Shown: one piece after another, positions 35,443 through 44,018 of the stretch
Layout: each line of letters begins with the position of its first letter
Numbering within the stretch: position 1 is the stretch's first letter
Source of the DNA: an uncultured Paracoccaceae bacterium
Lineage (GTDB): Bacteria > Pseudomonadota > Alphaproteobacteria > Rhodobacterales > Rhodobacteraceae
Assembly (NCBI GenBank): GCA_947503175.1
Contig: CANNCO010000001.1
Coordinates: forward strand, 1,550,001-1,614,000
DNA length: 64,000 nucleotides
Direction of reading: 5' to 3'
Position numbers and translations under genes: made by a program
The notes under the pieces: generated by a model
Told to the model about the DNA's origin: nothing
Database searches by the model: none
Seen by the model: the letters and a program-made list of their open reading frames with translations, nothing else

Positions 35443-36038
35443 GGATAATCGTCGTAGGCGCGTCTGGCGATATTGGGCGAGCCGCCTGCAAAGAACTTGA
35501 ACAGAGGCATGAAATCGTCACCGTCGGTCGCTCCGCCGGAGACTTTCGGGTCGATGTGGGCGACTTGCATGCGGTGAAGTCAATCTATGAAAAGGTCGGC
35601 ACCGTTGATGCCGTCGTGTCTTGCGCGGGCGATGCAACCTTCGCGCCATTGTCAGACATGGACCAAGAGAAGTTCATGGTCGGTCTGCGGCAAAAGGTGA
35701 TGGGGCAGGTTAACCTCGTCCTCGCCGGGCTGAATGTCATTTCGGATGGCGGTTGCTTCACGCTGACTAGCGGCGTCCTTGATCGCGATCCAATCCGCAT
35801 GGGGTCAAATGCCGCGACCGCCAACGGGGCGCTGGCTGGATTCGTCAGAGGTGCGGCAATAGAGATGCCGCGCGGGTTGAGAGTGAATGTTGTCAGTCCT
35901 GGAATGCTGGACGTCTCCGCACCGCGCTATGGCGCGTGGTTTCACGGTCACAAGCCTGTGCCATCACATGACGTTGGCCTCGCATACGCAAAATGCGTTG
36001 AGGGCGCTCTGACGGGGCAGGTAGTGATTGTGGAATAG
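35439..36038 (+). CDS. Short-chain dehydrogenase/reductase lacking the usual catalytic Tyr
   Basis: A 199-residue SDR with the cofactor motif VVGASGDIGRAA, SCAGDATF in place of NNAG, LTSGV with the catalytic-type Ser, and RVNVVSPGML. At the position of the YxxxK motif the sequence reads NAATANGALAGF, with no Tyr or Lys. I recall this from an atypical SDR group that shares the NGALxxFVRxAAxE stretch. The four-base overlap with MerR makes it the main target of that regulator. Reaction unknown. Confidence 0.88.
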   Translation: MRIIVVGASGDIGRAACKELEQRHEIVTVGRSAGDFRVDVGDLHAVKSIYEKVGTVDAVVSCAGDATFAPLSDMDQEKFMVGLRQKVMGQVNLVLAGLNVISDGGCFTLTSGVLDRDPIRMGSNAATANGALAGFVRGAAIEMPRGLRVNVVSPGMLDVSAPRYGAWFHGHKPVPSHDVGLAYAKCVEGALTGQVVIVE

Positions 36039-36379
36039 ACGGCCGGCCTACGAACCGGACGTTCGCGCAGCCGCAGCGAAATGGTGCTTCGTCCCGCAAG
36101 GCAAACGTGCCGTGCACCCGACCGGGTGCCGGACTTTGACACCTGACCGGCGGGTTCAAACCGGCACGGGTATCGTCCCGACCCGGTCGCGTCCGCACTG
36201 TTAGGACTCGGCCCCAAGCGGATACAAATGCGCATGAAATACACATGGTTTCCGCATCGGATACACATCGCCCCAAACCCCTTGTTTCCTTGCCTTAACG
36301 AACGATTCGCGATGTTCGGGGCCAAGACAGCGCGCGCCGGGACAAGCTTGAATTAACCGCCTCCATGGCTTAGGTCTGG
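36039..36379. other. Intergenic region before tmRNA
   Basis: About 340 bp with no gene seen. A hairpin GCACCC/GGGTGC (36114-36129, loop GACC) lies 75 bp after the SDR stop and may end that transcript, although no T-run follows. The tmRNA promoter should lie in the right-hand part. Confidence 0.4.
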
Positions 36380-36463
36380 TCTGTCTCGCTTGCGGGACTA
36401 TGGACATAAACGCGCTCGTAATAAGCGGATCGGACCCGGGGGCGGTACCCGGCGGCTCCACCA
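36380..36463 (+). ncRNA. ssrA: Permuted tmRNA, acceptor piece
   Basis: The piece ends GGCGGCTCCACCA, with the T-arm region GACCCGGGGGCGGTACCCGG before it. CGGCTCC (36453-36459) pairs with GGGGCCG at 36487-36493 to make the acceptor stem, followed by the A discriminator and CCA at 36461-36463. Because the 3' half precedes the 5' half, this is the circularly permuted alphaproteobacterial form, processed into two RNAs. The 5' boundary is approximate. Confidence 0.88.
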
Positions 36464-36486
36464 ACCCTCCGTTATTGGCGGACCAT

Positions 36487-36698
36487 GGGGCCGAAACAGG
36501 ATCGACGGACGTCTAAAGGGGTTTGCTTTGTCTCGGTGAGGTACCACCGTTATCGGTCCGTAACGCATAGTTGCCAATAACAACCATGCTCCGGTGGCAG
36601 TCGCTGCGTAAGCAGTCACTAAAACCGAACTTTAAGCCCTTGCGCCTAGCAGCGTAAGGCGGGGTTCGCAGGCACCTGGCAACAGAAGCCTGCACTTC
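36487..36698 (+). ncRNA. ssrA: Permuted tmRNA, coding piece with proteolysis tag
   Basis: Begins GGGGCCGAAACAGGATCGAC, a typical tmRNA 5' end, 23 bp after the CCA of the acceptor piece. The tag reading frame is 36573-36611 and encodes ANNNHAPVAVAA before TAA, with the AA end expected for ClpXP. The 3' end is set by the final hairpin GCAGGC/GCCTGC; the ~212-nt length is close to the coding RNA of Caulobacter as I recall it. It works with SmpB to rescue stalled ribosomes; the adaptor SspB is encoded at 39.9 kb. Confidence 0.9.
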
Positions 36699-36870
36699 AC
36701 ACGTTTTCCTGACCGTCTGGATGCCCAGAGGCGGACTCCGCAATTGGCATGGCCAATCGCTTTGTCCTTGGACGGCCCTTGCGGGGCAAGGTCCGGGCAA
36801 CGGAAGCCTGCACTTCAATAAGGCACCCCGGCTTTCGCGTTGCGCTTTTGATGGGCAGCCGCCGCAATCG
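36678..36870. repeat. Degenerate tandem duplication of the tmRNA tail
   Basis: GGCAACAGAAGCCTGCACTT (from 36678) recurs as GGCAACGGAAGCCTGCACTT (from 36796), 118 bp later. A second shared block, CCGCAATTGGC (36738) and CCGCAATCGGC (36862), follows each copy at similar distance. This suggests a diverged tandem copy of about 120 bp that begins in the 3' part of the tmRNA coding piece. Confidence 0.6.
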
Positions 36871-36938
36871 GCTTTGCCCGAAAGCTCTCCCACGGAAACG
36901 TGATTGCACGATGCGCACAGATTTCGCATCCTTCGACG

Positions 36939-37610
36939 ATGACGATTGTTCCGCGACTGCGTGCAACACTGTTGGCTTCTTGTCTTGCCGCATTCTGTGC
37001 CGCACCGGCGTGGTCGTGTTCGACTGCTCTTGTTCTGGCCATCGACGTGTCCAACTCCATCGATGCGGGCGAGTACCGCATTCAGGCCGACGGGCTGGCC
37101 GAGGCGCTGCTTGATCCCGCGGTGCGCGAGGCGCTGGTCACCGGCGAGGTCGCGCTGACCGTGGTGCAGTGGTCCGGGCGCGGCAGCCAGCAGGTCGTCT
37201 TTCCCTGGGTCCGGATGCAGACAGATGCAGATGTGCTTGCACTTGCGGATCGCGCAAGCAGGATGAAACGCGCCTTCATCATGTCGGACACGGCGGTGGG
37301 CGATATCATCCGGTTCAGCCTGCCGCTTTTTGCCGAGGTGCCCGACTGCGCCCGTCGGGTGATCGATATCTCGGGCGACGGTACCGACAATGCGGGCACC
37401 GATCCGCAATCGGCGCGCCGTCAGGCCGAGGTCATGAATGTTCAGATAAACGGGCTGGCGATCGAGGGGATGGGTCTGTCGATCACCAATTTCTTCCGCA
37501 GGCACGTGATCACCCGGAACGGCTTTGTCATGACATCGCGCGGGCACCAAAGCTATGCCGAGACGCTGAAGCGCAAGATCCGGCGCGAGGTCAGCCAGGT
37601 GATGTTCTGA
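36939..37610 (+). CDS. DUF1194 (vWA-like) secreted protein
   Basis: ATG 36939 gives 223 residues with a Sec signal (LLASCLAAFCAAPAWS, cleaved before CS). The DUF1194 domain follows: ALVLAIDVSNSIDAGEYRIQ is a metal-site-like DxSxS motif of the von Willebrand A fold, and RRVIDISGDGTDNAG is the second characteristic stretch. Exported vWA-type proteins usually bind other proteins; no specific role is known. An in-frame GTG at 36900 would extend it, but the signal peptide fits the ATG. Confidence 0.85.
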   Translation: MTIVPRLRATLLASCLAAFCAAPAWSCSTALVLAIDVSNSIDAGEYRIQADGLAEALLDPAVREALVTGEVALTVVQWSGRGSQQVVFPWVRMQTDADVLALADRASRMKRAFIMSDTAVGDIIRFSLPLFAEVPDCARRVIDISGDGTDNAGTDPQSARRQAEVMNVQINGLAIEGMGLSITNFFRRHVITRNGFVMTSRGHQSYAETLKRKIRREVSQVMF

Positions 37611-37729
37611 GCCGCCGCTTGACACGCACCGCGTGATGTCGGCAATTGTTCCCATGGGGCTCCGCGAACGCCCCGTGAGGCTTTGGCCCAAGTTTCGCAT
37701 CCTTCGTCTCGACCAGAAAGGATGCTCTT

Positions 37730-38542
37730 ATGGCCGCCCCCAACGAAATGACTCCGCAACAACTTCTTCGGCTTGTCGGCACGCCAGAATGCCCGGCGAT
37801 CGTCGATATCTGTATAGATCCGGACTTTGAGGCCGATCCGCTTCTGATCCCCGGATCGTTCCGGCATCGGCATACTGACGCCGAAGGCTTGATAAAGCGG
37901 CTTCAGGGACGCCCTGCCGTGATCGTCTGTCAGAAGGGAATCAAACTGAGCCAGGGCCTGACGGCGCTTTTGAACTCAAAGGGTCAGAAAGCCGAATATC
38001 TGAAGGGTGGCGTCTATGGCTGGCGCGATATGCCGGGCGCGATGCGCGTTCCGGCCAGTGCCCTCCCCGATCCGGTGAACGGTGTGACGCTATGGGTCAC
38101 GCGGCACCGGCCCAAGATCGACCGGATCGCCTGTCCCTGGCTGATCCGGCGCTTCGTCGACCCCGACGCGGTGTTCCTGTTCGTCTCGCCCGCCGAGGTC
38201 ATGGGCGTTGCCGAACGGTTCGGCGCAACGCCTTTTGATGTGGAAGACGTGTTCTGGTCGCACCGGGGTGATGCCTGTACGTTCGATACGATGATCCAGG
38301 AATTCTCGCTGCATTCGCCGACGCTTGACCGGTTGGCATTGGTGGTTCGCGCGGCGGATACCAATCGTCACGATCTTGCGCCCGAGGCCGCGGGGCTTCT
38401 GGCCCTGTCTGTCGGGCTGTCGCGCAAGTACCGCGATGATCAGGCACAGCTTGCCGCCGGGATGGGTATGTACGATGCACTCTATCGCTGGGCGCGGGAC
38501 GGGTATGACGAGAGCCATGACTGGCCAACGGGGCGGGCCTGA
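37730..38542 (+). CDS. chrB: Chromate resistance protein ChrB-type with rhodanese-like N-terminus
   Basis: A 270-residue two-domain protein. Residues 1-105 are rhodanese-like (AIVDICIDPDF, AVIVCQKGIKLSQGL, YLKGGVYGWRDM) with a candidate active-site Cys in VCQKG. Residues 115-268 are the ChrB C-terminal domain (WVTRHRPKIDRIACPWLIRRFVD, GDACTFDTMIQEF). ChrB proteins are regulators or accessory factors of chromate resistance. It ends three bases before chrA. A ribosome site AAAGGA precedes the ATG. Confidence 0.88.
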   Translation: MAAPNEMTPQQLLRLVGTPECPAIVDICIDPDFEADPLLIPGSFRHRHTDAEGLIKRLQGRPAVIVCQKGIKLSQGLTALLNSKGQKAEYLKGGVYGWRDMPGAMRVPASALPDPVNGVTLWVTRHRPKIDRIACPWLIRRFVDPDAVFLFVSPAEVMGVAERFGATPFDVEDVFWSHRGDACTFDTMIQEFSLHSPTLDRLALVVRAADTNRHDLAPEAAGLLALSVGLSRKYRDDQAQLAAGMGMYDALYRWARDGYDESHDWPTGRA

Positions 38543-38545
38543 AGC

Positions 38546-39796
38546 ATGGCACAGGTGCCTTTCGCGATGCTGTTCCGGACCTTCGGGCATATCGGCCTTC
38601 TGTCCTTTGGCGGCCCCGCGGCGCAGATCGCGCTGATGCACCGCGAGTTGGTGGACCGGACCGGATGGCTGGACGAAGCGACGTTCCTGCGCGCCCTGTC
38701 CTTTACCATGCTCCTGCCCGGCCCCGAGGCGATGCAGCTTGCGACCTATGCGGGGTGGAAGCTGCGCGGCGTGCCGGGGGGCCTTTTGGCGGGGCTCTTG
38801 TTCGTTCTGCCCGGGGCAGCGGTGATCTTTGCGCTGGCGCTGGCCTATGTGTGGCTGGGCGATCTGCCGCTGGTCCATGCGCTGTTTCTGGGCGTCAAGG
38901 CGGCGGTGGTGGCGATCGTGATCGAGGCTCTGGTCAAGGTCGCGCGGCGGGCGCTGAGCGGTCCCGCCCACTGGATCATCGCCGGGCTGTCGTTTCTGGC
39001 GATCTTTGCGCTTGGCCTGCCCTTCCCGCTGATCATCGCGGCAGCCGCGCTCTGGGGGTTTCGGGCGAGTGGCGGGGCGGGCGTGCCGGTACCCCTGCCA
39101 AAGGGTCAGGGCCTTGGGCGGACAATCGCCGTCTGGGGCACCCTGTGGGTGGCCCCCATCGCCGCGCTCTGGGCCTCGGGTGCCGCGTTCCTGACCGAGA
39201 TCGCGCTGTTCTTTTCCAAGCTCGCCGTGGTGACCTTTGGCGGGGCCTACGCGGTGCTGGCCTATATGACGCAAGAGGTCGTGGCCGACCGCAACTGGCT
39301 GACCACGGCAGAGATGATGGACGGGCTGGGGCTGGCCGAGACGACGCCGGGGCCGCTGATCCTTGTGACGCAGTTCGTGGGCTTTCTCGCCGGGCATGGC
39401 GTGGGCGGTATCGGGCTGGCATTGGCGGCGGCATCCCTGACACTTTGGGTGACCTTCGTGCCCTGTTTTCTATGGATTTTCGCCGGTGCGCCGTATCTGG
39501 ACTGGATCGCGTCGCGCCCGCGTCTGGCGGGCGCATTGGCAGCAATCACCGCCGCCGTCGTTGGGGTGATCCTGAACCTGTCATTGTGGTTCGCCGCCCA
39601 TGTTCTGTTCGCCGATGTCGGCCGGATCGACTGGGGTCCGATCCAGATGATCGCGCCCGATCCGGCAAGCCTTGATCCGGCCGCCGCCGGACTGGTGGCG
39701 GTCGCCGCGATCCTGCTTCTGGCACTGCGCTGGCCGCTGCTTCGGGTGCTGCTGATCACCGCCCTTCTTGGCCTTGCGATCCCGGCAATTGGTTAA
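38546..39796 (+). CDS. chrA: Chromate efflux transporter ChrA
   Basis: A 416-residue CHR-family transporter with two related halves: FGHIGLLSFGGPAAQIALMHRE and LLPGPEAMQLATYAGW in the first, and KLAVVTFGGAYAVLAYMTQE with GLAETTPGPLILVTQFVGF in the second. About ten membrane segments are predicted. It exports chromate from the cytoplasm and is probably co-translated with chrB. Confidence 0.93.
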   Translation: MAQVPFAMLFRTFGHIGLLSFGGPAAQIALMHRELVDRTGWLDEATFLRALSFTMLLPGPEAMQLATYAGWKLRGVPGGLLAGLLFVLPGAAVIFALALAYVWLGDLPLVHALFLGVKAAVVAIVIEALVKVARRALSGPAHWIIAGLSFLAIFALGLPFPLIIAAAALWGFRASGGAGVPVPLPKGQGLGRTIAVWGTLWVAPIAALWASGAAFLTEIALFFSKLAVVTFGGAYAVLAYMTQEVVADRNWLTTAEMMDGLGLAETTPGPLILVTQFVGFLAGHGVGGIGLALAAASLTLWVTFVPCFLWIFAGAPYLDWIASRPRLAGALAAITAAVVGVILNLSLWFAAHVLFADVGRIDWGPIQMIAPDPASLDPAAAGLVAVAAILLLALRWPLLRVLLITALLGLAIPAIG

Positions 39797-39871
39797 CAGG
39801 AAAACCGTGTTCCTGCCCTTTCCTTCCAATCCGAATCCAATATGCTGACGGGAACGACCGAAGGTGCTTGG

Positions 39872-40336
39872 ATGACCCGCAAGATCGATTACGGCAACCT
39901 GATGCACAGCGCGATGCGCGGCCTGATCCAGCAGGTTCTGCTGGATGTCGAAAAGAATGGCCTGCCCGGCGAACATCATTTCTTTATCACCTTTGACACG
40001 ATGCATCCGGATGTGGAGATCGCCGATTGGTTGTCGGATCGGTACCCGGATGAAATGACCGTGGTTATGCAGCACTGGTACGACAAGCTGGAGGTCACGG
40101 ACGAAGGCTTTGCTGTGACGCTGAATTTCGGCGACAGCCCCGAGCCGCTTTACATCCCCTATGACGCGATCCGCACCTTCGTCGACCCGTCGGTGGAGTT
40201 CGGCCTGCGGTTCGAGACGCAGGAAGACGAGGGTGACAGCGACGATGCGGAACTGGTCGATCCACCGGAGCAGGAGGAACCTCCCGTTCCGCCGAAAGAC
40301 GCCGAAATCGTCAGTCTGGACAAGTTCCGGAAATAG
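39872..40336 (+). CDS. sspB: ClpXP adaptor SspB, alpha type
   Basis: ATG 39872 gives 154 residues: IDYGNLMHSAMRGLIQQVL, HHFFITFDTMHPDVEI and EMTVVMQHWYDKLEV are the SspB substrate-binding fold. An acidic linker (DEGDSDDAELVDPPEQEEP) leads to the C-terminal AEIVSLDKFRK, the ClpX-binding tail. It delivers tmRNA-tagged proteins to ClpXP. An in-frame ATG at 39842 lacks family support. Confidence 0.93.
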   Translation: MTRKIDYGNLMHSAMRGLIQQVLLDVEKNGLPGEHHFFITFDTMHPDVEIADWLSDRYPDEMTVVMQHWYDKLEVTDEGFAVTLNFGDSPEPLYIPYDAIRTFVDPSVEFGLRFETQEDEGDSDDAELVDPPEQEEPPVPPKDAEIVSLDKFRK

Positions 40337-40427
40337 AACGCAGGGCGGACACGAGTGCCCCCGGGGCGATTGCGCCGACCCGGCGTGCGCCCTATAGCTC
40401 TCTCCGACGCATACGAGGAGAGTTTCG

Positions 40428-41819
40428 ATGGCCCAGACCCGCACGGAAACCGACAGTTTCGGACCGCTGGAGGTACCCGCAGACAAGTATTGGGGCGCAC
40501 AGACCCAGCGGTCGATCCTGAACTTTCCCATCGGCTGGGAAAAACAGCCGGTGGCCATCGTCCGCGCCCTTGGCGTGATCAAGCAGGCCTGCGCAATGGC
40601 GAATCGCGACCGCGGCGCGCTGGACGCGAAACTGGCCGATGCGATGATCGAGGCCGCGTCGGAAGTGGTGGCGGGCAAGCTCGACGATAACTTTCCGCTG
40701 GTTGTCTGGCAGACCGGGTCGGGCACCCAGTCGAACATGAACGCCAACGAGGTGATCGCGAACCGCGCCATCGAGATACTGGGCGGCACCATCGGGTCGA
40801 AGAATCCGGTCCACCCGAATGATCACGTGAACATGGGGCAGTCGTCGAATGACACTTTCCCGACGGCGATGCATATCGCCACCGCGATGACAGCCCATGA
40901 CGTGCTGCTGCCTGGTCTGGCGAAGTTGCACGCCGCGCTTGAAATGAAGGTTCAGGAGTTCGAAGGCATCATCAAGATCGGGCGGACGCACACGATGGAC
41001 GCGACGCCCCTTACGCTGGCACAGGAGTTTTCGGGTTATGCCCATCAGGTACATATGGCGATCAAACGGGTGCAGGCCGCCCTGCCCCATATCTATGAGC
41101 TGGCCCAAGGCGGCACGGCGGTCGGTACCGGGCTGAACAGCCCCAAGGGCTGGGGCGAGACGGTGGCGGCGCATATGGCCGAAATCTCCGGCCTGCCTTT
41201 CGTGACGGCACCCAACAAGTTCGAGGCGCTTGGTGCCCATGACGCGATGGTCGAAATGTCGGGGGCGGTGAAAACCGCCGCCGCGTCGCTGTTCAAGATC
41301 GCCAATGACATTCGGCTTCTGGGCTCTGGCCCGCGCTGCGGTCTGGGCGAGTTGATGTTGCCCGAGAACGAACCCGGCTCGTCGATCATGCCCGGCAAGG
41401 TGAACCCCACGCAATGCGAGGCGATGACCCAAGTTTGTGCCCACGTGTTCGGCAATGATGCGGCGATTGGCTTTGCCGGATCGCAGGGGCATTTCGAGCT
41501 GAACGTCTATAAACCGATGATGGCCTATAACCTGCTGCAATCCATGCAGCTTCTGGGCGATGCCTCGGTTGCGTTCACTGACAATTGCGTTGTCGGGATC
41601 ACAGCAAACAAGGACCGGATTGAAAAGCTAATGCGGGAGTCGCTGATGCTGGTCACGGCACTTGCACCGACCATCGGGTATGACAATGCAACGACCGTGG
41701 CGAAGACAGCGCACAAGAACGGCACGACCCTGCGGGAAGAGGCGGTCAAGCTGGGATTCGTGGACGAGGCGACATTCGACAAGGTCGTGCGCCCCGAACA
41801 GATGATCGGACCGAAGTGA
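40428..41819 (+). CDS. fumC: Fumarate hydratase, class II
   Basis: A 463-residue fumarase/aspartase-superfamily enzyme that converts fumarate and malate in the TCA cycle. The signature [15 protein letters not shown] contains the catalytic serine loop. [25 protein letters not shown] and [14 protein letters not shown] are the other conserved blocks; the C-terminus ([17 protein letters not shown]) is typical FumC. An AGGAGAG ribosome site precedes the ATG. Its stop overlaps the GTG of the small DUF4169 gene. Confidence 0.96.
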   Translation: MAQTRTETDSFGPLEVPADKYWGAQTQRSILNFPIGWEKQPVAIVRALGVIKQACAMANRDRGALDAKLADAMIEAASEVVAGKLDDNFPLVVWQTGSGTQSNMNANEVIANRAIEILGGTIGSKNPVHPNDHVNMGQSSNDTFPTAMHIATAMTAHDVLLPGLAKLHAALEMKVQEFEGIIKIGRTHTMDATPLTLAQEFSGYAHQVHMAIKRVQAALPHIYELAQGGTAVGTGLNSPKGWGETVAAHMAEISGLPFVTAPNKFEALGAHDAMVEMSGAVKTAAASLFKIANDIRLLGSGPRCGLGELMLPENEPGSSIMPGKVNPTQCEAMTQVCAHVFGNDAAIGFAGSQGHFELNVYKPMMAYNLLQSMQLLGDASVAFTDNCVVGITANKDRIEKLMRESLMLVTALAPTIGYDNATTVAKTAHKNGTTLREEAVKLGFVDEATFDKVVRPEQMIGPK

Positions 41820-41998
41820 GCGATACGCCGATCAACCTGAACCGCGCGCGGAAAGAGCGCGCGCGGGCCGAGAAGCGGGCCAAGGCCGATGCGAATGCCG
41901 CGAAATTCGGGCGGAGCAAGGCGGACAAGGCACAAGAGGCTGACGCGGCGGCCCGGGCCGCCACCCGGCTGGACGAGCACAAACGGGATCCCGAATGA
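41816..41998 (+). CDS. DUF4169 small basic protein
   Basis: A 60-residue protein with an alternating Arg/Lys/Ala composition ([20 protein letters not shown]) matching DUF4169, a small family of unknown function near fumC in this group. GTG start 41816 overlaps the fumC stop and its own stop overlaps the next ATG, so translation is coupled in a three-gene unit. A helical, nucleic-acid-like charge pattern is visible, but no function is known. Confidence 0.8.
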   Translation: MSDTPINLNRARKERARAEKRAKADANAAKFGRSKADKAQEADAAARAATRLDEHKRDPE

Positions 41999-42231
41999 CC
42001 GCGCGGCCCGTCAAGCGGTCGTTGACGCTGCGCGGGCACCGCACGTCTGTGTCACTGGAGGATGCGTTCTGGCGGGAGTTTCGGGCCATCGCCGAAGCGC
42101 GCGGCATGGCCTTGAACGCGCTGGCGGCGGAGATCGATGAGGCGCGGGGAACCGAAGCGGGACTGGCCTCGGCAATCAGGGTGTTCGTTCTGGACGCGCT
42201 GAAGGATCAGGCGAAATCGACGGATGGGTAA
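41995..42231 (+). CDS. Ribbon-helix-helix domain protein
   Basis: A 78-residue protein with a beta strand and two helices (RTSVSLEDAFWREFRAIAEA, GMALNALAAEIDEARG, LASAIRVFVLDALKDQ) of the RHH_4 type. Such proteins can bind DNA as dimers, though this subgroup has no known role. Its start overlaps the DUF4169 stop by four bases. The 3' end overlaps the convergent small gene at 42207 by 25 bp. Confidence 0.82.
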   Translation: MTARPVKRSLTLRGHRTSVSLEDAFWREFRAIAEARGMALNALAAEIDEARGTEAGLASAIRVFVLDALKDQAKSTDG

Positions 42232-42467
42232 AGCGCATCGCGCAGGCGGCGCGCGGTGGAAAGCTGACGACGCTCGGCCCTCGTCAAACGGGCATGGAGC
42301 AGATCGCCGGGGCTTAGCTCGGCTTCCATGAGCTTTTGAAACTCTGCCCGGCTGGGGCCGGATTGCAGATCAGAGGTTTGCGGTTGCCGCCGGACACCGA
42401 TGCGCCAAGACGGAATCGCAATTCTGAACACGGGCCCAGAGGCCGACAGATCCTGATGAATCGACAT
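42207..42467 (-). CDS. Small protein of unknown function
   Basis: An 86-residue frame with a strong GGGGGGAA ribosome site just before its ATG. The C-terminal half (FQKLMEAELSPGDLLHARLTR, RRQLSTARRLRDALYP) looks like a folded helical protein. I recognise no family. It is convergent with and slightly overlaps the RHH gene. Confidence 0.55.
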   Translation of the reverse strand: MSIHQDLSASGPVFRIAIPSWRIGVRRQPQTSDLQSGPSRAEFQKLMEAELSPGDLLHARLTRAERRQLSTARRLRDALYPSVDFA

Positions 42468-42520
42468 ACGTTCCCCCCAAGGAATCGTGCAGACAGCTCA
42501 CATATGAAACCTGATACATT

Positions 42521-42536
42521 GGGACCCCCCGGTCCC
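42521..42536. terminator. Hairpin in the gap before the P450 operon end
   Basis: GGGACC and GGTCCC form a perfect 6-bp stem around CCCC. It is in the 190-bp region between the small minus-strand gene (start 42467) and the end of the P450 gene (42657). It may end the P450 transcript, although no T-run follows. Confidence 0.35.
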
Positions 42537-42656
42537 GGCACAAAACCGCCGACGCGCTTAAAAAGCATGGACAACGGTAAATACAGACCCCGCTTTATCC
42601 GGTGATTCGAGGCGGGACGGCAAGGTTTTTGGAGCGTCCGCCGGAAACAACTCATC

Positions 42657-44018
42657 CTAACGTTGCGTTAATCCCTCATTTCGCCCCGAAAGCTCAAGAT
42701 TTATGCCGTTTCGAGAGCGTACTGTCAGATGCGCGACGGGTACAGGCGCCGGACCCGAAGGGGAAAAACGGAACGCATGGGTGAAGAGCGCCAGAAGAAT
42801 GGTCCCTTCCGCCATCGCAAATCCTGCACCCGGGCAGACACGCGGTCCGGCGGAAAACGGCATATAGGCCGCGCGCGCGGAGGCGCGGCCCTCGGGCGTC
42901 TGCCAGCGGTCGGGATCGAAGGCGTCAGGCGCAGCCCAGTGCCGTTCGTGGCGGTGCATGTGCCAGGGTGACAGGACGATCTGCGCGCCTTCCGGCACCG
43001 GGCGGCCCCGGAACTCTTCGGGTCCCGCCGCGGCGCGCACCATCATCGGGACCGGCGGGTAAAGGCGCAGCGCCTCGCGGAACACATCGCGGGTGAACCG
43101 CAGCGATTTCAGGTTTGCGGGGCCAGGGTCCTCGGCGAACAGGCCGGCTTCGGCGGCCACGCGGGACTGGGCGTCGGGATGGGTCGCCAGAAGGTAGAGC
43201 GCCCAGGAAAGCGCCGCGGCGCTTGTCTCGTGCCCCGCCAGAAAGAAGATCGCGACCTGATCGGTCATCTCGCCCGGCGCGAAGCGTTCGCCTGTCTCGG
43301 GGTCGCGCGCGGTCAGGAGTTTGGTCGCCAGATCGTTTGGCGCGGTGCCGTCGGCGATTTCTTCCACGCGGTGCGCGACCATCTCGGCCACAAGCGACCG
43401 GATCTCGGCCGCAGCCTGCCGCACGGGCTTGCGATGAAAGCGCGGCACCCAGCGGGGCAGCGGGAAAAGTGCTGCGATGTTCAGGATCGGCTGGTGGCGC
43501 TGGTAACGGGTGAAGGCGCGGGCCACCTGCCCCGCCATGCGATTCTCGATCGGAACGGAAAACAGCGTGCGAAAGATAACGTCGGCGGCGGCATGGCTGG
43601 CCACGGCTTCGATCTCGCACGGGCCGGGCCGGAGACGCGCCACCGCCGCATGCGCCGCGTCCAGCATCGCCGGAAAGGTTTCATCCAGCCGACCGCCCTG
43701 AAAGGCCGGGTCGATGATCCGCCGCTGCCGCGCCCATTGCGCGCCATTGGTGACAAAAACCGCGTCGCGCAGAAGCGGGCGCAGCCCCTCGATCACGCGG
43801 GTCGATTTCGGAAAACCGGCTGGCCGGTCGCTCAGAATTTCACGCACCAGATCGGGTTCGTTGACCAGAAACGACCGGAAGAACGGTGTGCGGAACTCAG
43901 CCATCCGCGCGCGGTAGAGCCGCGCTGGCTGGGCCGAGAGGATGTCGCGCCGGAACGCCCTGGCATAGCGCCAGAGCGGCACACGCGCCTCGCGCGCCGG
44001 CGGCTTTGGCGGTGTCAT
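42657..44018 (-). CDS. Cytochrome P450
   Basis: A 453-residue P450 with all core motifs: I-helix LAGHETSAAAL near residue 265, the ExxR motif in REALRLYPP, the PERF-like FDPDRW, and the heme loop FSAGPRVCPGAGFAMAE with the cysteine ligand. There is no membrane anchor, so it is soluble and needs ferredoxin-type partners, which are not encoded here. Its ATG overlaps the stop of the upstream hydrolase by four bases. Substrate unknown. Confidence 0.94.
   Translation of the reverse strand: MTPPKPPAREARVPLWRYARAFRRDILSAQPARLYRARMAEFRTPFFRSFLVNEPDLVREILSDRPAGFPKSTRVIEGLRPLLRDAVFVTNGAQWARQRRIIDPAFQGGRLDETFPAMLDAAHAAVARLRPGPCEIEAVASHAAADVIFRTLFSVPIENRMAGQVARAFTRYQRHQPILNIAALFPLPRWVPRFHRKPVRQAAAEIRSLVAEMVAHRVEEIADGTAPNDLATKLLTARDPETGERFAPGEMTDQVAIFFLAGHETSAAALSWALYLLATHPDAQSRVAAEAGLFAEDPGPANLKSLRFTRDVFREALRLYPPVPMMVRAAAGPEEFRGRPVPEGAQIVLSPWHMHRHERHWAAPDAFDPDRWQTPEGRASARAAYMPFSAGPRVCPGAGFAMAEGTILLALFTHAFRFSPSGPAPVPVAHLTVRSRNGINLELSGRNEGLTQR

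Noticed and set aside
36146-36170. T-arm-like sequence (GGGTTCAAACC) suggesting a tRNA before the tmRNA
   Set aside because: The T stem does not pair in the tRNA register, and no acceptor stem, anticodon arm or CCA is present.
36487-36870. Active genomic island attached at the tmRNA
   Set aside because: No integrase or other mobility gene lies beside it and the two tail copies are only 118 bp apart; at most it is a scar.
42602-42784. Short plus-strand frame beside the P450 gene end
   Set aside because: It overlaps the P450 3' end on the other strand, lacks a good ribosome site and has no recognisable features.
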